Shown here: piece after piece, positions 26,701 through 38,639 of the stretch
How the letters are laid out: each line of letters opens with the position of its first letter
Position numbering within the stretch: position 1 is the first letter of the stretch
Origin: Antedon bifida
Lineage: Eukaryota > Echinodermata > Crinoidea > Comatulida > Antedonidae
Reading direction: 5' to 3'
Length of the DNA: 64,000 nt
Assembly (NCBI GenBank): GCA_963402885.1
Contig: OY727095.1
Span: 12,839,001 to 12,903,000 of the forward strand
Made by a program: the position numbers and the translations under genes
The notes under the pieces: model-generated
What the model was told of the DNA's origin: nothing
Database searches by the model: none
The model's input: only the letters and a program-made list of their open reading frames with translations

Positions 26701-27780
26701 AAAGGTGAATAACTAATATCAATATTGTGGCCTTCAGGTACTAAAGTTGAGTGATTTTGGCGTGGGTAAGAATTACTCACGAGAGTGACTAACAGCTTAG
26801 ATAAAACCACATAGGAAAGCTGATTTTCTCTTTCAAAAAACACAATTTAGTGGGTAAAATATCATACGCTTAAAATATATATCTTTACACAATATCATTA
26901 TAATTTCTCTGACCGCAAGGACATTCAGGTTACAGTATTTTAACTAATTTATACTGTAAAATTAAAAGGTAAAACGTATTAAAGAAACGGGTAGTATTGA
27001 GTTTATAGGCCTAATCAGTAAAATATAATTACAGTTTTACTCCATAGTTTTTTGTATTGAATAATGACAAAATAGTGCAACTTTTTCTTCAATATCTTAC
27101 TAGTCTGCTAAATTCTTAATTGGTTCGTCACCCATCTTTTGATTCATTTGGATTTTCACTTTTCACCTCCGACGCTCGTTGCGAACTTTTTCAATTTTGC
27201 TGCTTCAATTGTTTTGTAGATTTTTGTATGAAATTATTTGTTTTGATGTTTTTAATTAAAAGCCTTTTGTAAAAAAAATCCTCGATCCAGCTTTTTTGGC
27301 TGCTACGGATTTTTATTTGCCTCAATGAATTGTTTTTGATGTTTTTTTAAAAGTGAAATATAGATTCCGAGATATATTCAAATATGGCGACGAAAACCCA
27401 AATACATCATGAAGTGTTGGTATTTTTGTTTTTATATATTTTAAAGTGCCACAAAAGCCTTGGTTAAATATCCACAAGAGTATATTTATAAAAACAAAAT
27501 GAAATCCGGACGTGAAACTAATTTTTTTTTATTTGGCCTTGTGTCAAAATCTTCCACACATTTCTGGGCTTGGTGTTACCACATGAATCAGTCTGTGTTT
27601 TTCACATATAAAATTAAAAAATAAACAGTCAACTGAGTGGTGACATTAGTGCCACTCCCAAGTCGTATTGTGTCAAACTAGGTGAATATTTTGTAGCTTT
27701 AAGTCATTGACCGAATCATATGAACAGCAGAAGAATGGCCATGCATAAAAGTTGTTATTTCATGATTGGAACTTTTGAAG
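26701..27780. other. Intergenic, no gene seen
   Basis: AT-rich with T-runs. No exon or repeat family recognised. Confidence 0.4.
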
Positions 27781-27958
27781 TTAAGCGTTGTTCCCACCAC
27801 TTGGGCGCAGCGCAATGGCGTATACAAAACGCAAGTGAGTTGACCAATCACAGACGACAGTTCAGACAATCCACATCGCGTCGTGATTGGTACGGTCAAA
27901 TTACATGCATGCAGCGAGCTTACGACTTTGTTGCGTTGCGTCCAATAAATCGAGCTAT
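27781..27958. mobile_element. MITE family D, copy 2
   Basis: Starts at TTAAGCGTTGTTCCCACCAC. The interior shows GAGTTGACCAATCACAGACG and GTGATTGGTACGGTCAAATT, and the exit is GTTGCGTTGCGTCC. The right end is worn (CGAGCTATA). Confidence 0.6.
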
Positions 27959-28684
27959 ACGTGATTTTTGATGTACTAAGATAAGAAGCTATAATATACA
28001 TACAAAAACAATCAACCCATCACTTGATTTAAAATCAATATATGTTTTAAAATGTATTTATTTCATTCCATCCGACAGTGTGAACACCAATTACAGGATA
28101 AATAAATAATTATGGGTTAGAATTTCTTCTGCTTATACATTATTGTCAAAGAAAATGTGTTATGCATATTCATTTTAGAAAGGTAGCCCTTATTTATTTA
28201 TTTTTTTGTATACATAGCTATTTATTTTTCAATTTTGAGGGCTGAACTTGATTTATAGTTTTAACTATTTTTAGCCCTTCCCTTGATATATTATGTTTAC
28301 TTTATGTTAAAATGTCTATATTTTATATTTTTGGGTAAATGAAAGAAAAATGAAAGAAAAGACATAGGCCTATCATAAAATTGTTCTTTTTCAGAACGTT
28401 TTGCGACTGATGTCAATTGGAACGGACAGTGAACATTTAATGTTAAGTAATAATAAATCTTTAGCTATTATGTTTAATATAAATATAGATAACATTTTAA
28501 AACTATTGTCTGAGAGTTATCAGGATTTACCCGCCCACATAATGGAAAGCCAAGCGTAAAATGCCTATAATAACAGCATGATTTATAGCATGTGTTACAC
28601 ATGCGACATTCTAACCAATTTCGACTCTCGAATTAAAAACGCGGTTTTTTTTTTAGCCAATTTTTAGTATTGTATCTATAATTC
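27959..28684. other. Intergenic, no gene seen
   Basis: AT-rich sequence with no supported feature. Confidence 0.4.
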
Positions 28685-28910
28685 TGTACAGTATCATAGG
28701 CAACTTCTGTGATACAGTGTCATATATGTATCACATGAGAAGAATGTATCATAAGACCGTAAATTTGACATTACTTTAACATACATGCGGTACATGCATA
28801 GCCTACATTTAATGTGACACGTGACTTGTGTATAGGGCAATACAATATTCTGGCGCTTTTGGAGGAAAAGTGTACCCCTTTCGTAGTGTGACCGTCGGAC
28901 TTTAGTCATG
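28685..28910. repeat. Dispersed repeat (CAGTATCATAGG family), copy 2
   Basis: This is related to 19366-19590 through CAGTATCATAGG, TTCTGTGATACAGTGTCATA and the following CACATG block. Class unknown. Confidence 0.45.
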
Positions 28911-29548
28911 CCGAATGTGTAATCTTATAAGATTACTTCAAAGGGAATATTATAGTTTTCCACCGTGTGGGGTACTGACAACCTTAAAAACTTAAACACA
29001 ATTTGAAGGAAAATGAGAGTTTACTCCAATGATGAGGAAACAAATTACACGAAAATATGGTGTAAAATCCGAATTACTTTTTACAGTGTATTACAGAATT
29101 TTGCATACTCGAAATAAATTTTGAGATAAATTTGGAGATATAGTATAGTATGAGAATCGGATGAATTAATGTGGCCTAAATAACAGAATGCAAAATGGAC
29201 ATCTAGTATTATAAAAGAGACAAGGTATGGATTTAAAGAAGAGGGTTTTAAGGTTGGAAACTGCACTGACTCTCTAATAATGACTCCTACTCTAAAATTG
29301 ACCAGAAATTCAGGAGGAGGTTTAAAGATGTTTATAATCTTACATTAGCTAAAATCTTCCGCTTTGCTAATGAACACGTCTGAACAGGAAAATGATCACC
29401 GTGTCTAACCAGCACTACCGGGTCACTAGTCATTAGGCGATGACAGGGCTGGTCATCTCTTATAAAGTTAATTTTTTTTCAAATAAACCATTTTAACTTA
29501 TGTAAAAACATTTGTGTAATTCATTGAAGTTATATTTTAAGTTAAGGG
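28911..29548. other. Intergenic, no gene seen
   Basis: AT-rich. No supported feature. Confidence 0.35.
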
Positions 29549-29833
29549 ATGCAACGGGTCAAATGCTTGTTTGTGGTAATCCTGTTTTTCACACTTTTAT
29601 TGTACTTTAATTTATTTTTATATGGTTATGAATTTTGTGTGAAAAATAAAGAATACGCAGGATACACTCTGAGGAGCTATAGCAGATTGAAAAAAAGTCC
29701 TCCAGTATTTGTACGACGTAACAACAGAGAGCGCGTATTACGATCGCTTGCGCATGTCAATAAACCGATCGACGTTAGGCACGTGAAAGCTACCAATATG
29801 CGCAAAAAAACTCAGAACAGGGTCGCAGTGTAG
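29549..29833 (+). CDS. Possible small basic membrane-anchored protein
   Basis: An ATG-started frame of 94 codons. Residues about 5-27 (CLFVVILFFTLLLYFNLFLY) form a strong hydrophobic segment, which could be a signal peptide or type II signal anchor. The remaining 65 residues are very basic, with KK, RR and RKK clusters and no cysteines. It could be the first coding exon of a Golgi type II enzyme, a small secreted basic peptide precursor, or chance. No downstream exon was found and I recognise no family. Confidence 0.25.
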   Translation: MQRVKCLFVVILFFTLLLYFNLFLYGYEFCVKNKEYAGYTLRSYSRLKKSPPVFVRRNNRERVLRSLAHVNKPIDVRHVKATNMRKKTQNRVAV

Positions 29834-30205
29834 CAATCTTTTTGTCGTGCAATCAACATAATTATTATTATTATGTTAACAGTGTTTAGAGTACCGTAAC
29901 AATTAGTTGTGGCGTAGGAGGTGTGTTATGCACTCCGTTGACCAACGACGAATATCGGCGTGGGGTTAAAACTTAGTAATTACAAGATAACGACATGGCT
30001 TAGTACTCGTTAAGAGATTTACACCCCCAAAAACTAACATTTAAAAGCTTCTTTAAATTTAATAACTGTGTATCAACCACGTTGTAATTGCTTTGTTAAC
30101 CAATCTGTGTGTCTCGTTTGCCCCATGTCAAATGTAGCGCGTTTAGTAAATTAACACATTCGTAACAATAATTCGTATTTCACAACAAACGAAATTATTT
30201 TGTTG
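29834..30205. other. Intergenic, no gene seen
   Basis: AT-rich. No supported feature. Confidence 0.35.
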
Positions 30206-30435
30206 TATTAACTGTATCCTTAGGCAAGATGCTTTACTCTCATTGCCTCGTCCTTCGGATGGGACGTAAAGCCGTTAGTCCCATGTACATAGTGCACGTT
30301 AAAGAACTTGGTACACTAAATTATTCGCAAAGAATGTGTAAAGATCTAGTAGGCACTGTACTGCTGGCTGCCGTGGGTCAGTAGAGTGCCTAATCCGAAT
30401 GTCCTCAGTTTGAGTAAAAATATAAATACCTTTAT
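30206..30435 (+). mobile_element. SINE with conserved core, copy 1
   Basis: Nearly collinear with 36.29-36.53 kb: CTTAGGCAAGATGCTTTACT, CTTCGGATGGGACGTAAAGC, GTGCACGTTAAAGAACTT, CTGCTGGCTGCCGTGGGTC and AATCCGAATGTCCTCAG. The order of blocks and the AT-rich tail fit a SINE with a conserved central domain. The tRNA-like head is missing in this copy. Confidence 0.7.
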
Positions 30436-30540
30436 ACCTTTATTGTATAACGAACAAAAAATGATAAAAGCGACACAATTATATTTTTTTGTCTCATATT
30501 TTAAAGCTCCAGACAGTTTAGCTTAATTTTGATAATCAGT

Positions 30541-30722
30541 ACAGGTAAAATTAGGGAGCTTTCGCACGAGCACGTAAACGTTAACTTTAACGGATGACGT
30601 CAACATTCTACTCATTTGCATAACAGCATAGTTCAGTTGTGCGCTAACGTACTTGTTGGAAATTAAATTGCATTAAAGTTAACGTCTACGTGCTCCTGCT
30701 CTTTACCTTCTAAATTTCCTGT
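30541..30722. mobile_element. Foldback element with 23-bp arms
   Basis: The arm at 30568-30590 (GAGCACGTAAACGTTAACTT plus TAA) and the arm at 30673-30695 are reverse complements with one mismatch, around an 80-bp loop. Weaker pairing continues outward for about 20 bp. The loop contains a CRE-like GATGACGTCAA and ATTTGCAT. It is probably a separate MITE. Confidence 0.65.
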
Positions 30723-30819
30723 CCGTAAAAAGACATATTAATTTTAATGTTTTAAAAGTTTTTGTATGAATTTGATTAAATAGAATTATGTGAAATACAA
30801 AATGATTAGAGTAATACAG

Positions 30820-31163
30820 TAGAAATCCCTCTTTTGAGACATCCCTAATATTCAGCAGGAGACCCTTATATTAGTGGCATCTATATTCAGGACACCCCTA
30901 TTAGTGGCTTCTTTATATCCAGGACACTCCTATTAGTGGCATCTTTATATTCAGGACACACTTATTAGTGACATCTTTATATTCAGACCACCCCTGTTAG
31001 TGACATCTTTATATTCAGGACACCCTATTAGTGGCATCTTTATATTCAGGACACACTTATTAGTGACATCTTTATATTCACGACACTCCTATTAGTGGCA
31101 TCTTTATATTCAGGACACCCCTATTAGTGACATCTTTATATTCAGGACACGCCTTCAGTGACA
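30820..31163 (+). repeat. Tandem repeat, about 32-bp unit, ten units
   Basis: The unit AGTGGCATCTTTATATTCAG, continuing GACACCCCTATT, repeats about ten times with variants (GTGACATC, ACACTTATT). The first and last units are degenerate. Noncoding. Confidence 0.9.
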
Positions 31164-31624
31164 TTTTTCTCAAAACAAACAAACGACAGGAAGTATATTT
31201 TAAAAAAATATGAAATTAAAAATATTGAGTAGGCTAAGAAAAATCACGTGTAATATTTGAGGTATTTTTCGATAAAGGATGTGGCCTACAGTATATAACA
31301 TTAAAATAAATATAAACATTCAAACCCTAATTTTAATCTATAAATTGTAATTAATGAGATTCTATATCCTCCTTTTGCAAAAGCAGGTCAAGGCTAGGGT
31401 TTATAATATAAACAAATACTATTGTACACACGTGTAAAACACAAATAAAAGAAAAACAACAAAGAAAGAGTAAAACTACATTCAATAATAAGTCACGCCC
31501 CGGTTTTACTTCCGTCCGGTAGTAAAGACGCGCACGACGGAGTTTCAACCCCAGTGGGCATGCGTACAAAGTTCTAGGATGTAGATAAGGCAACAAACTT
31601 AAATACATGATTTTCATCTACAGT
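31164..31624. other. Intergenic, no gene seen
   Basis: AT-rich, turning more GC-rich near 31495-31570. No gene seen. Confidence 0.35.
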
Positions 31625-32190
31625 GTTGAACCTCCCGTAAGCGGCCACCCTTGGGACCGGGAAAAGTGGCCGCTTACGGGAGGTGAACGCTTACGGGAGG
31701 TTCTGCAGATAGTAGGGCCAAAATCACGTATTATGGCTGCACGATATTTTCGTGCAACGCAACGCAACGGGCCTCTACATTCTCCAGCTAATTGTATGTT
31801 ATGCTTTAGTATTATTTATGATTTTCAAACAAATTTTAAAAGCTTTTATCATATGAAAATGGTTGGTCAAAATCTGTGTATTTTTCTCATCTAAAAACAC
31901 AGGAATGTTCTTTACAGAAATGTTTAAAACGGCTTTCAAATAAAGCTAATATATAAAACACAATAAGTATCGAAATTGTATTTTTGTTCAATACGATAGA
32001 TCGATCAGGTGGCCGCTTACGGGAGGTAATTTACCAGTCTAAAAGTCTAATTTTTAGTTTAAAAAAAAGTGGCCGCGGCCGCTTACGGGAGATACCGAAT
32101 GCACTAATTAGATAGGATTCGAACAAACGGGCTTTTGAAAGTGCGTTAGAAGGTGGCCGCTTACGGGAGGTGGCCGCTCACGGAGGTTAT
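31625..32190. repeat. Clustered GTGGCCGCTTACGGGAGG motifs
   Basis: The 17-19 bp motif occurs at least six times within 570 bp: inverted at about 31630; direct at about 31665, 31685 (5'-truncated), 32008, 32072 and 32153, followed by a variant GTGGCCGCTCACGGAGGT. The first two form an inverted pair around 15-20 bp. The spacers are unrelated AT-rich DNA, so this is not a simple tandem array. Confidence 0.8.
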
Positions 32191-32329
32191 TGAGGTGATG
32201 AATAAATAAATTGGTTTAATATCTCAACATTCAACGCCACCAAACGATTTTACCCCAAAGTTTCTAAGATCATTGATTTTACAGACAGTACTTACTTTAC
32301 TTTTCAAAGTAAAACGGCACACAAGTATA

Positions 32330-32587
32330 TTATATTACGCTCCGCCGCCCGTGTGAACCAGAATTGTTAATGAGCGCTCCCACGCGCTATGTGCGCGCAC
32401 TGTATAAAGGTCATCAAGAGGGACAGCTTTTTGGATTCATAAATCAGCTGTTATTATGTGTCCTGACATGAACTATTCAAGAGCTTGTGTTTCGTGGGCA
32501 GAAAGTCACCAACCGATTCAAGTTACTTTAGCGTTACCAAATCCTATCCCAGCAGAGTCCATCCTAATATCTCGATTCAACATTTGA
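32330..32587 (+). promoter_or_regulatory. Promoter-like segment with small ORF
   Basis: A GC-richer stretch (32340-32400) leads to TATAAAGG at 32403-32410. About 50 bp downstream an ATG (32456) opens a 43-codon frame starting MCPDMNYSRACVSWAESHQ and ending at TGA 32585-32587. An NRF1-like TGCGCATGCGTA lies at about 32708. This could be a first exon of an unrecognised gene; the tell-tale downstream exons are not seen. Confidence 0.2.
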
Positions 32588-33992
32588 CAAGCTTATTATT
32601 TTGGTGAGGGGAAATTTGACGCACGTCGTCACGCCTGAAAAATAAGTAACCCGGTTACGTTTCTTCCCACTAGACGAATTTATTCGCGCGAATCTAAAGC
32701 GTTCACTAATGCGCATGCGTATTAATATTTTCATCTACTTATTTATTAGTATTCAAACCGTGTTTTGACTTAAATATTAGTAAAAAGATAAATATTTTTG
32801 GCACATATGGCGTTTCATACGTATACTACTTGACAAAAATCGAAACGCCGACTGGTGGACAAACATAAAAAAGACAATAATAACAATAATAACAATAATA
32901 CAGACTTGGGCAAGTGTACGCGTTTTCTAAAGTTCACTACCCGGATATATGGTTGGTTCCTATCCACCAACAAGCGATCGATAACTGTGCTAACGACACT
33001 TACCCGAACTTAAAACAAACCGGATAGAGGGTGTTGAATAAATTTTATCTACCGTCACCGATACTCTTTTTCTAGTTTCGCTTCCAGGTAATTTCCGTTT
33101 TGTTTGGTCTTTATTTTGCAATTTAACAAACAATTGTTCGGCTTGATCAATCGAATAAATAAATCATCAAACATAAGTGAATACTTTTGGCAAAAATCAT
33201 ATAGTTGTAAAAATCTAATGATGTTATTTTGAACATTATATTCACCAAGAGTTATGTGATCAATACATGAAAAAACGCTAATTTTTACTCTATCGTTGTA
33301 ATACAATAGCAAACATCCGATAATTTTATACTTTAAGCCTATTTTTATTTCCGTATAGGTCAAGAATAATAATAATATATTGTAGTTTTAGGCCTAAATT
33401 AAAAAATAAAGTACAAAATCTGTCATTTGAATGAGCTAGTCGCTTGCAGTAATAAATATTAACCACAACGCTATAAATACTACACGATTGTTGTCATCGG
33501 TCGCAATCTTAAGTAGTTAATGAGTTGTAGACAACGTAGATAGCTCGCATTTGCATCAGATTTCGTATAAATATACCTGCTGTATTGTAATCACTCATAT
33601 TGATCACTGATGATTTACTCTCTACGACGCGTAATATTACGTCACACTCGGCTCAAGGATCGTATGCGCTATTGTTCGGCCGAGTTGACGTCGACTAATT
33701 TCGTAGTCAATGCTTTATTTTTATTTACCCGATATTAATTCCAGTAGAACTGGAGTGTGACGTGAGCGATGATGTACTCCACCTTATCCACTGTAATCTC
33801 GACTCAAAGCTATACATAAATTCACACTTGTTCCGTTTCACGTAATTCAACGGCGACGTTCAATTCTTATGATGACGCGTCGTAAATTGGAATGAAACGC
33901 AAAAGCCAGAACCTGAACGAGTTTGTTTGATACTACAAGCTATTATTTTAATGCAATAGGCCTACACTATAATATATGATAAGTTTAATTTA
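32588..33992. other. Intergenic, no supported gene
   Basis: Contains an (AATAAC)n microsatellite at 32877-32900. A 102-codon minus-strand open frame (33055-33363) begins with TTG, not ATG, and is rich in AT-coded residues; it might be a fragment of a retroelement frame but has no motif that I can name. Confidence 0.35.
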
Positions 33993-34598
33993 GCCACAAT
34001 AGGACATTTGGTACGACACGTGACAATGTTGACGATCTGTCGTATTCCGATCCCGGATAGACATGCTCATGAATGTACGACACAATAGAAATTTGGTACG
34101 ACACGTGACAATGTTGACGATCTGTCGTATTCCGATCCCGGATAGACATGCTCATGAATGTACGACACAATAGAAATTTGGTACGGCACGTGACAATGTT
34201 GACGATCTGTCGTATTCCGATCCCGGATAGACATGCTCATGAATGTACGACACAATAGAAATTTGGTACGGCACGTGACAATGTTGACGATCTGTCGTAT
34301 TCCGATCCCGGATAGACATGCTCATGAATGTACGACACAATAGAAATTTGGTACGGCACGTGACAATGTTGACGATCTGTCGTATTCCGATCCCGGATAG
34401 ACATGCTCATGAATGTACGACACAATAGAAATTTGGTACGGCACGTGACAATGTTGACGATCTGTCGTATTCCGATCCCGGATAGACATGCTCATGAATG
34501 TACGACACAATAGAAATTTGGTACGGCACGTGACAATGTTGACGATCTGTCGTATTCCGATCCCGGATAGACATGCTCATGTAGTACATGTACGACAG
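33993..34598. repeat. 85-bp satellite array, seven units
   Basis: GTACG starts recur at 34011, 34096, 34181, 34266, 34351, 34436 and 34521, exactly 85 bp apart. The units are almost identical: the first two have GTACGACACG, the rest GTACGGCACG. Each unit contains the palindromic E-box CACGTG. The last unit is cut at about 34580. The high homogeneity implies recent amplification. The long minus-strand frames across it are repeat artefacts. Confidence 0.95.
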
Positions 34599-35483
34599 GT
34601 GCGTTGAACCCTGTTGATTCCAAATGCCCACAAGTGTATACAACTAAACGCTGCCAATGAACTTTTAAAATGTCAATCAAGTTTACGGCCATGTTGTAAT
34701 ATTACGTCTAATGATGATGAGAATGAGAATGGTAGCCTAATTTCAACCCTCATAATTCCTCCTCCGTCAGGACTAACAGTCATCCCACGCTTTTATCATA
34801 AACATCTCCCTTACAATACGAACTTTGTGCTTAGCATGGAGGTCATCAACTTACAGGCCTATTACATGTGTATTATCATTATACATGGGAATAATTAATG
34901 TTACAAATGACGTCATCGGTGGCGTTAGACAGGGGATTTCCCTAAAAACAAGATATGACGTAGCTTCATTTTAACATAACTGATAAGAATCAGTTATTGG
35001 AGAACAATACTCTTTAGGCCATACTCAAGGGTCCCTCTAAAGGTCGCTTTCAAGATACACTGACGGGACCTATAGATGAATATTATGTAATAAAAAAATA
35101 AAAACAGTAAGGAATTCCCCTTTTGAATGGGAGTATCCAGGATATGACGCAAAATGACAACGATAACTGAATGACGTAGAAAATAAGATAATCTCCTTTT
35201 TAGAGAAAAAAAAACACTTCAATCACTACCAGCATAATTAAAGACACTTACATTGTAGCACTAGCCTCATAACTCGATTTTAAAGACCTTAGGAGACCTG
35301 CCGCCGTTCACATGGTAGCCATGTAACTGGATAAACATTCACGGGCGTTGATCGGAGAATATAAGGATACGGTATCTGTTTCAAACAGGTTTTAACGTTA
35401 AAATTATTAGATTCACATGGGAGTTATAATAATGAAGAGTTGGTGTACAAACACGCAGCTAGATGAGACTACTAGATACAGAC
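34599..35483. other. Intergenic, no gene seen
   Basis: A 94-codon plus frame at 34614-34898 overlaps the satellite edge, begins with a non-ATG codon and has no recognisable domain. Nothing else is supported. Confidence 0.35.
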
Positions 35484-35595
35484 CAGTGGCGTAACGCAGG
35501 GTTTAGGCTAGAACCCATATTTTAATGCCTGTTTTTTCCTCTGGCTCCGGGCCCCTGGGTTTAGCAAGTGAGTGCTCATAGCCGTCACGCCACTG
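35484..35595. mobile_element. hAT-like MITE
   Basis: The inverted ends CAGTGGCGTAACG and CGTCACGCCACTG enclose 112 bp. CAGTGGCG-type termini are typical of hAT superfamily elements. Flanking 8-bp target duplications are not clear. Confidence 0.55.
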
Positions 35596-36180
35596 ATAAG
35601 ACGAATATTCAAGGTTCAATAAGTCTTTTTCAAAATTCTTATCCATTCTCAAGTGGTGGATGTTAAGTTTTGTCACTTCTACATGAACAATTTATTTTTA
35701 AACAAATAAACACAATTAATACGTTAGATTTATTATTGAACAATAATTTACTCGACTTATTTCTACAGAAAATTTAATTAATATGTGGAGTTCGCGGTGG
35801 AAGACACAAACAATACATTACACAAACAGGTTAAAGACATCATTATTTTTGACGTAACAACGTGACGTGTTCATTAGGCACATTACACATAGAGAACAAT
35901 GCCAGGACAATGTGTCAATATACAGAACGTCACAAGAAGCCAATCAATGACATTTTAACGTCAATTGAATTTTATTATTTTTATTTAATACATAATTTAC
36001 ACGAATTTGAAAGAGAGTAGGGCGCTAAATAGGACTTTATTTAATCATGTATCTAAAAGGGGCAAAAGAAGGGCCGGTAATGTGGTATTTCCAACTCTTT
36101 TTAAAGAAAATAATATACGATCCGTCAGATCACCAAAGTAAAGCAACGTTGGGCCCGGTTGGGTTCTGGATGAAAATCCG
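35596..36180. other. Intergenic, no gene seen
   Basis: AT-rich. No supported feature. Confidence 0.35.
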
Positions 36181-36214
36181 TCTAGAAATATCGGCGGGTG
36201 CTGTAAAGTATACA

Positions 36215-36535
36215 CCAGAGAGTGATGGTGTAATGATAATATCGGACTAGCATGTGATAGGCATGGGTTCGAGGTTATCTGTACCATACTAATTGCATCC
36301 TTAGGCAAGATGCTTTACTCTCATTGACTCATCCTTCGGATGGGATGTAAAGCCGTTGGTCCCGTGTACTTAACAGTGCACGTTGAAGAACTTTGTACAC
36401 TATTCCAAAAAGAGTAGGGGATCGTCTCCCGGTGTGCTGATCTGGTAGGCGCTGCACTGCTGGCTGCCGTGGGTCCGTGGAGGGCATAATCCGAATTTCC
36501 TCAGTTTCCAGTTAAGCTTGAGGACCAGAATAATA
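36215..36535 (+). mobile_element. SINE with tRNA-like head and conserved core, copy 2
   Basis: The head has a box-A-like TGGTGTAATGATAATATCGG and a box-B-like GGGTTCGAGGT (about 36265). It is followed by the same core as at 30.2 kb: CTTCGGATGGGATGTAAAGC, GTGCACGTTGAAGAACTTT, CTGCTGGCTGCCGTGGGTC. This more complete copy shows that the family is tRNA-derived. Confidence 0.75.
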
Positions 36536-36589
36536 CATTTAACATTTTATATTTTAAAAAGCGACGATAAACAAACAAGGCATATCTGT

Positions 36590-37100
36590 TGCGGTTTCAA
36601 GTCACGCCTATAACAACAAAATAATTATCTTTTCAGACTGTGTTTTAAATTGTTTGTATTATATAATGTTAATTCAACCATCACTTTCCAAATCGCTTGT
36701 CATACCATAATATTATAAGTAGACCATTAAGTCCGTGTCGCCAATCAAACATGAGTAGTTGGACGCGAGCGCAACGCTTGACTAATGACAAGTGAAAGTT
36801 GGGATAATCCATTGCTTGTGATTGGTCAAGTTACCTACTTTTTATTTACTTCCCAACAACAGTAGGCATACTGTTGCGGTTTCATGTCATGTATTTCATA
36901 TTTAACAAACAAAATAATTATCTTTTTAGAATTATATATAATGTTAATTCAACCATCCCATCACTTTCCAAATCGCTTGTCATACCCATGGAGAAATAAG
37001 TTAGAAATAGTTCTCCATGTCATACCATAATATAATCGCTTGTCATACCATAATATAAGTAGACCATTAAGTCCGTGTCGCGTATCAAACATAAGTTAGT
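36590..37100. repeat. Imperfect duplication with embedded MITE D fragment
   Basis: AAAATAATTATCTTTT, ATATAATGTTAATTCAACCA, ACTTTCCAAATCGCTTGTCA and AGTAGACCATTAAGTCCGTG occur twice (about 36615-36745 and about 36905-37085). Between them, 36760-36835 has the MITE D core (GCGCAACGC, TTGTGATTGGTCAAGTTACC). The second copy has an extra small internal duplication. Confidence 0.65.
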
Positions 37101-37548
37101 TGACAATGGTGTTGTTGATATTTAGGCTATTTTTTACAACTCAAATTGACGCCCCCACCGATCGACCCTATTCTACACCTGCCGCCCAAAATAAATACAG
37201 TAGCAATCATTGTTGCAGTTATTATTTTAAGGCACATTTTATTTCTTTTTCCGACTGTTGTGTAGGTGTTAAGGTCTATCTTTTCAATACCTATTTATTT
37301 ATAAGCGAGTCATTTTGCAATTATATTACAGTATATACTATGTTTTAAAAGAAAGGATGGTTTGTACTTACATTACATCATACGTTACATCATACGTAAG
37401 TAATGTTATAGATGTTTTCCATTCACTCTCCAACACTGTTTATCTTGCGTCACTTTTGGTACAACATTTTTTCTGCATTTGCTTAAAAGGAAAAACGTCA
37501 TACATAATATAATTTCATACATAACGTTTTCATTGTGCACTGGACCGT
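37101..37548. other. Intergenic, no gene seen
   Basis: AT-rich. Open frames here are not protein-like. Confidence 0.35.
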
Positions 37549-37696
37549 TTAAAGCCCTGTCTACACTATCAAGCTTTATGTAACAAAAACATGTGATGTG
37601 CCCATATATGGACATGATGACCTCATATCACTACCGTATTTGGGCACATCATACTTTTTTGGTCAAACTAGTTTGATAGTGTAGACAGAGCTTTAA
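37549..37696. mobile_element. MITE family A, copy 3 (best preserved)
   Basis: TTAA target duplication at 37549-37552 and 37693-37696. The terminal inverted repeats AGCCCTGTCTACACTATCAA and TTGATAGTGTAGACAGAGCT differ at one base. The element is 148 bp including targets and noncoding. Confidence 0.85.
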
Positions 37697-38119
37697 TGTT
37701 TACCACCTGTTGGTCCTATGCTTCACTAATATGTGTCTATTAATGTATATGCATTTTAGTGAAAAGCTGAATAAATAAATAAATTTGAATTTAATAATTA
37801 ATTGTAAAATACCGTATTACATCTGATCCATAGATTATGTGTAGATACATATAAAACTAGAAAGCCACTCCGAGAGTGCATACCTCCGCCTACTGTAAAA
37901 TTATTCTACATAAGATTTCTCCGGGGAAAAATATATATATATTTGTGTCTTAATGCGGTTTTTGATTTAGGCTAATTTCACTATAAGCATGGAGTGTATG
38001 CGAGTTTTGGTGTAATGGTTATGTAACAAGCCTTTCAATTAACAATAGCTTCAGTTGACTTAACAATAGAACAGCAACGCGAAAATCAACATTGTTACGA
38101 GATATGGTGTAAATATATC

Positions 38120-38405
38120 AAATATTTGACACTGGTTAAATTCGCATCTCTAGTACACTGCGCACATAGAGACACTCACACACATACGATTCACAGTATA
38201 TACACATTATCTTTTATTAATTAAAACTCTTTCATTCAACAAAATATTTACGGTATGCTAGAGGCTACTGGTTAAATTCTCATCTTAGTACACAGCGCAC
38301 ATAGACACTCTCAAATATACGGTTCAGTATTGTTATTTAGTTTTTGTTCTTACAGTATATACACATAATATTTGTATTAATTAAAACTCTTTCATTCAAC
38401 ATATT
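38120..38405. repeat. Two-copy duplication, about 125-bp unit
   Basis: CTGGTTAAATTC(G/T)CATCT, GCGCACATAGA, CAGTATATACACAT and AATTAAAACTCTTTCATTCA appear twice in the same order (about 38130-38255 and 38268-38402). The second copy carries an insertion. Confidence 0.75.
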
Positions 38406-38639
38406 CATTTATCTGCAATAATTAGCCTAGGAGCCAATTCAATTACAAACAATATAGTCCCACTTCCGGGAAGTGTTCAAGATATATTATCTTTTTTGGA
38501 TTGTAATTTTTAAATTTATAAGTTCTTAACTTAACTTATATAAATTATTATTAATAATATATACTTCTTAATCTTAGAAACCCATATACTGACAAGGAAC
38601 ATACATTTCTCTTTCTAAGAGAACAATAATATTTTATGT

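Noticed and set aside
33055-33363. 102-residue minus-strand frame
   Set aside because: Starts with TTG, AT-driven composition, no identifiable motif; a retroelement fragment is possible but cannot be shown.
33985-34692. Series of 61-78 residue minus-strand frames starting MCRTFMSMSIRDR
   Set aside because: They are the same 85-bp satellite unit read repeatedly; frame changes each unit and no promoter or conserved domain exists.
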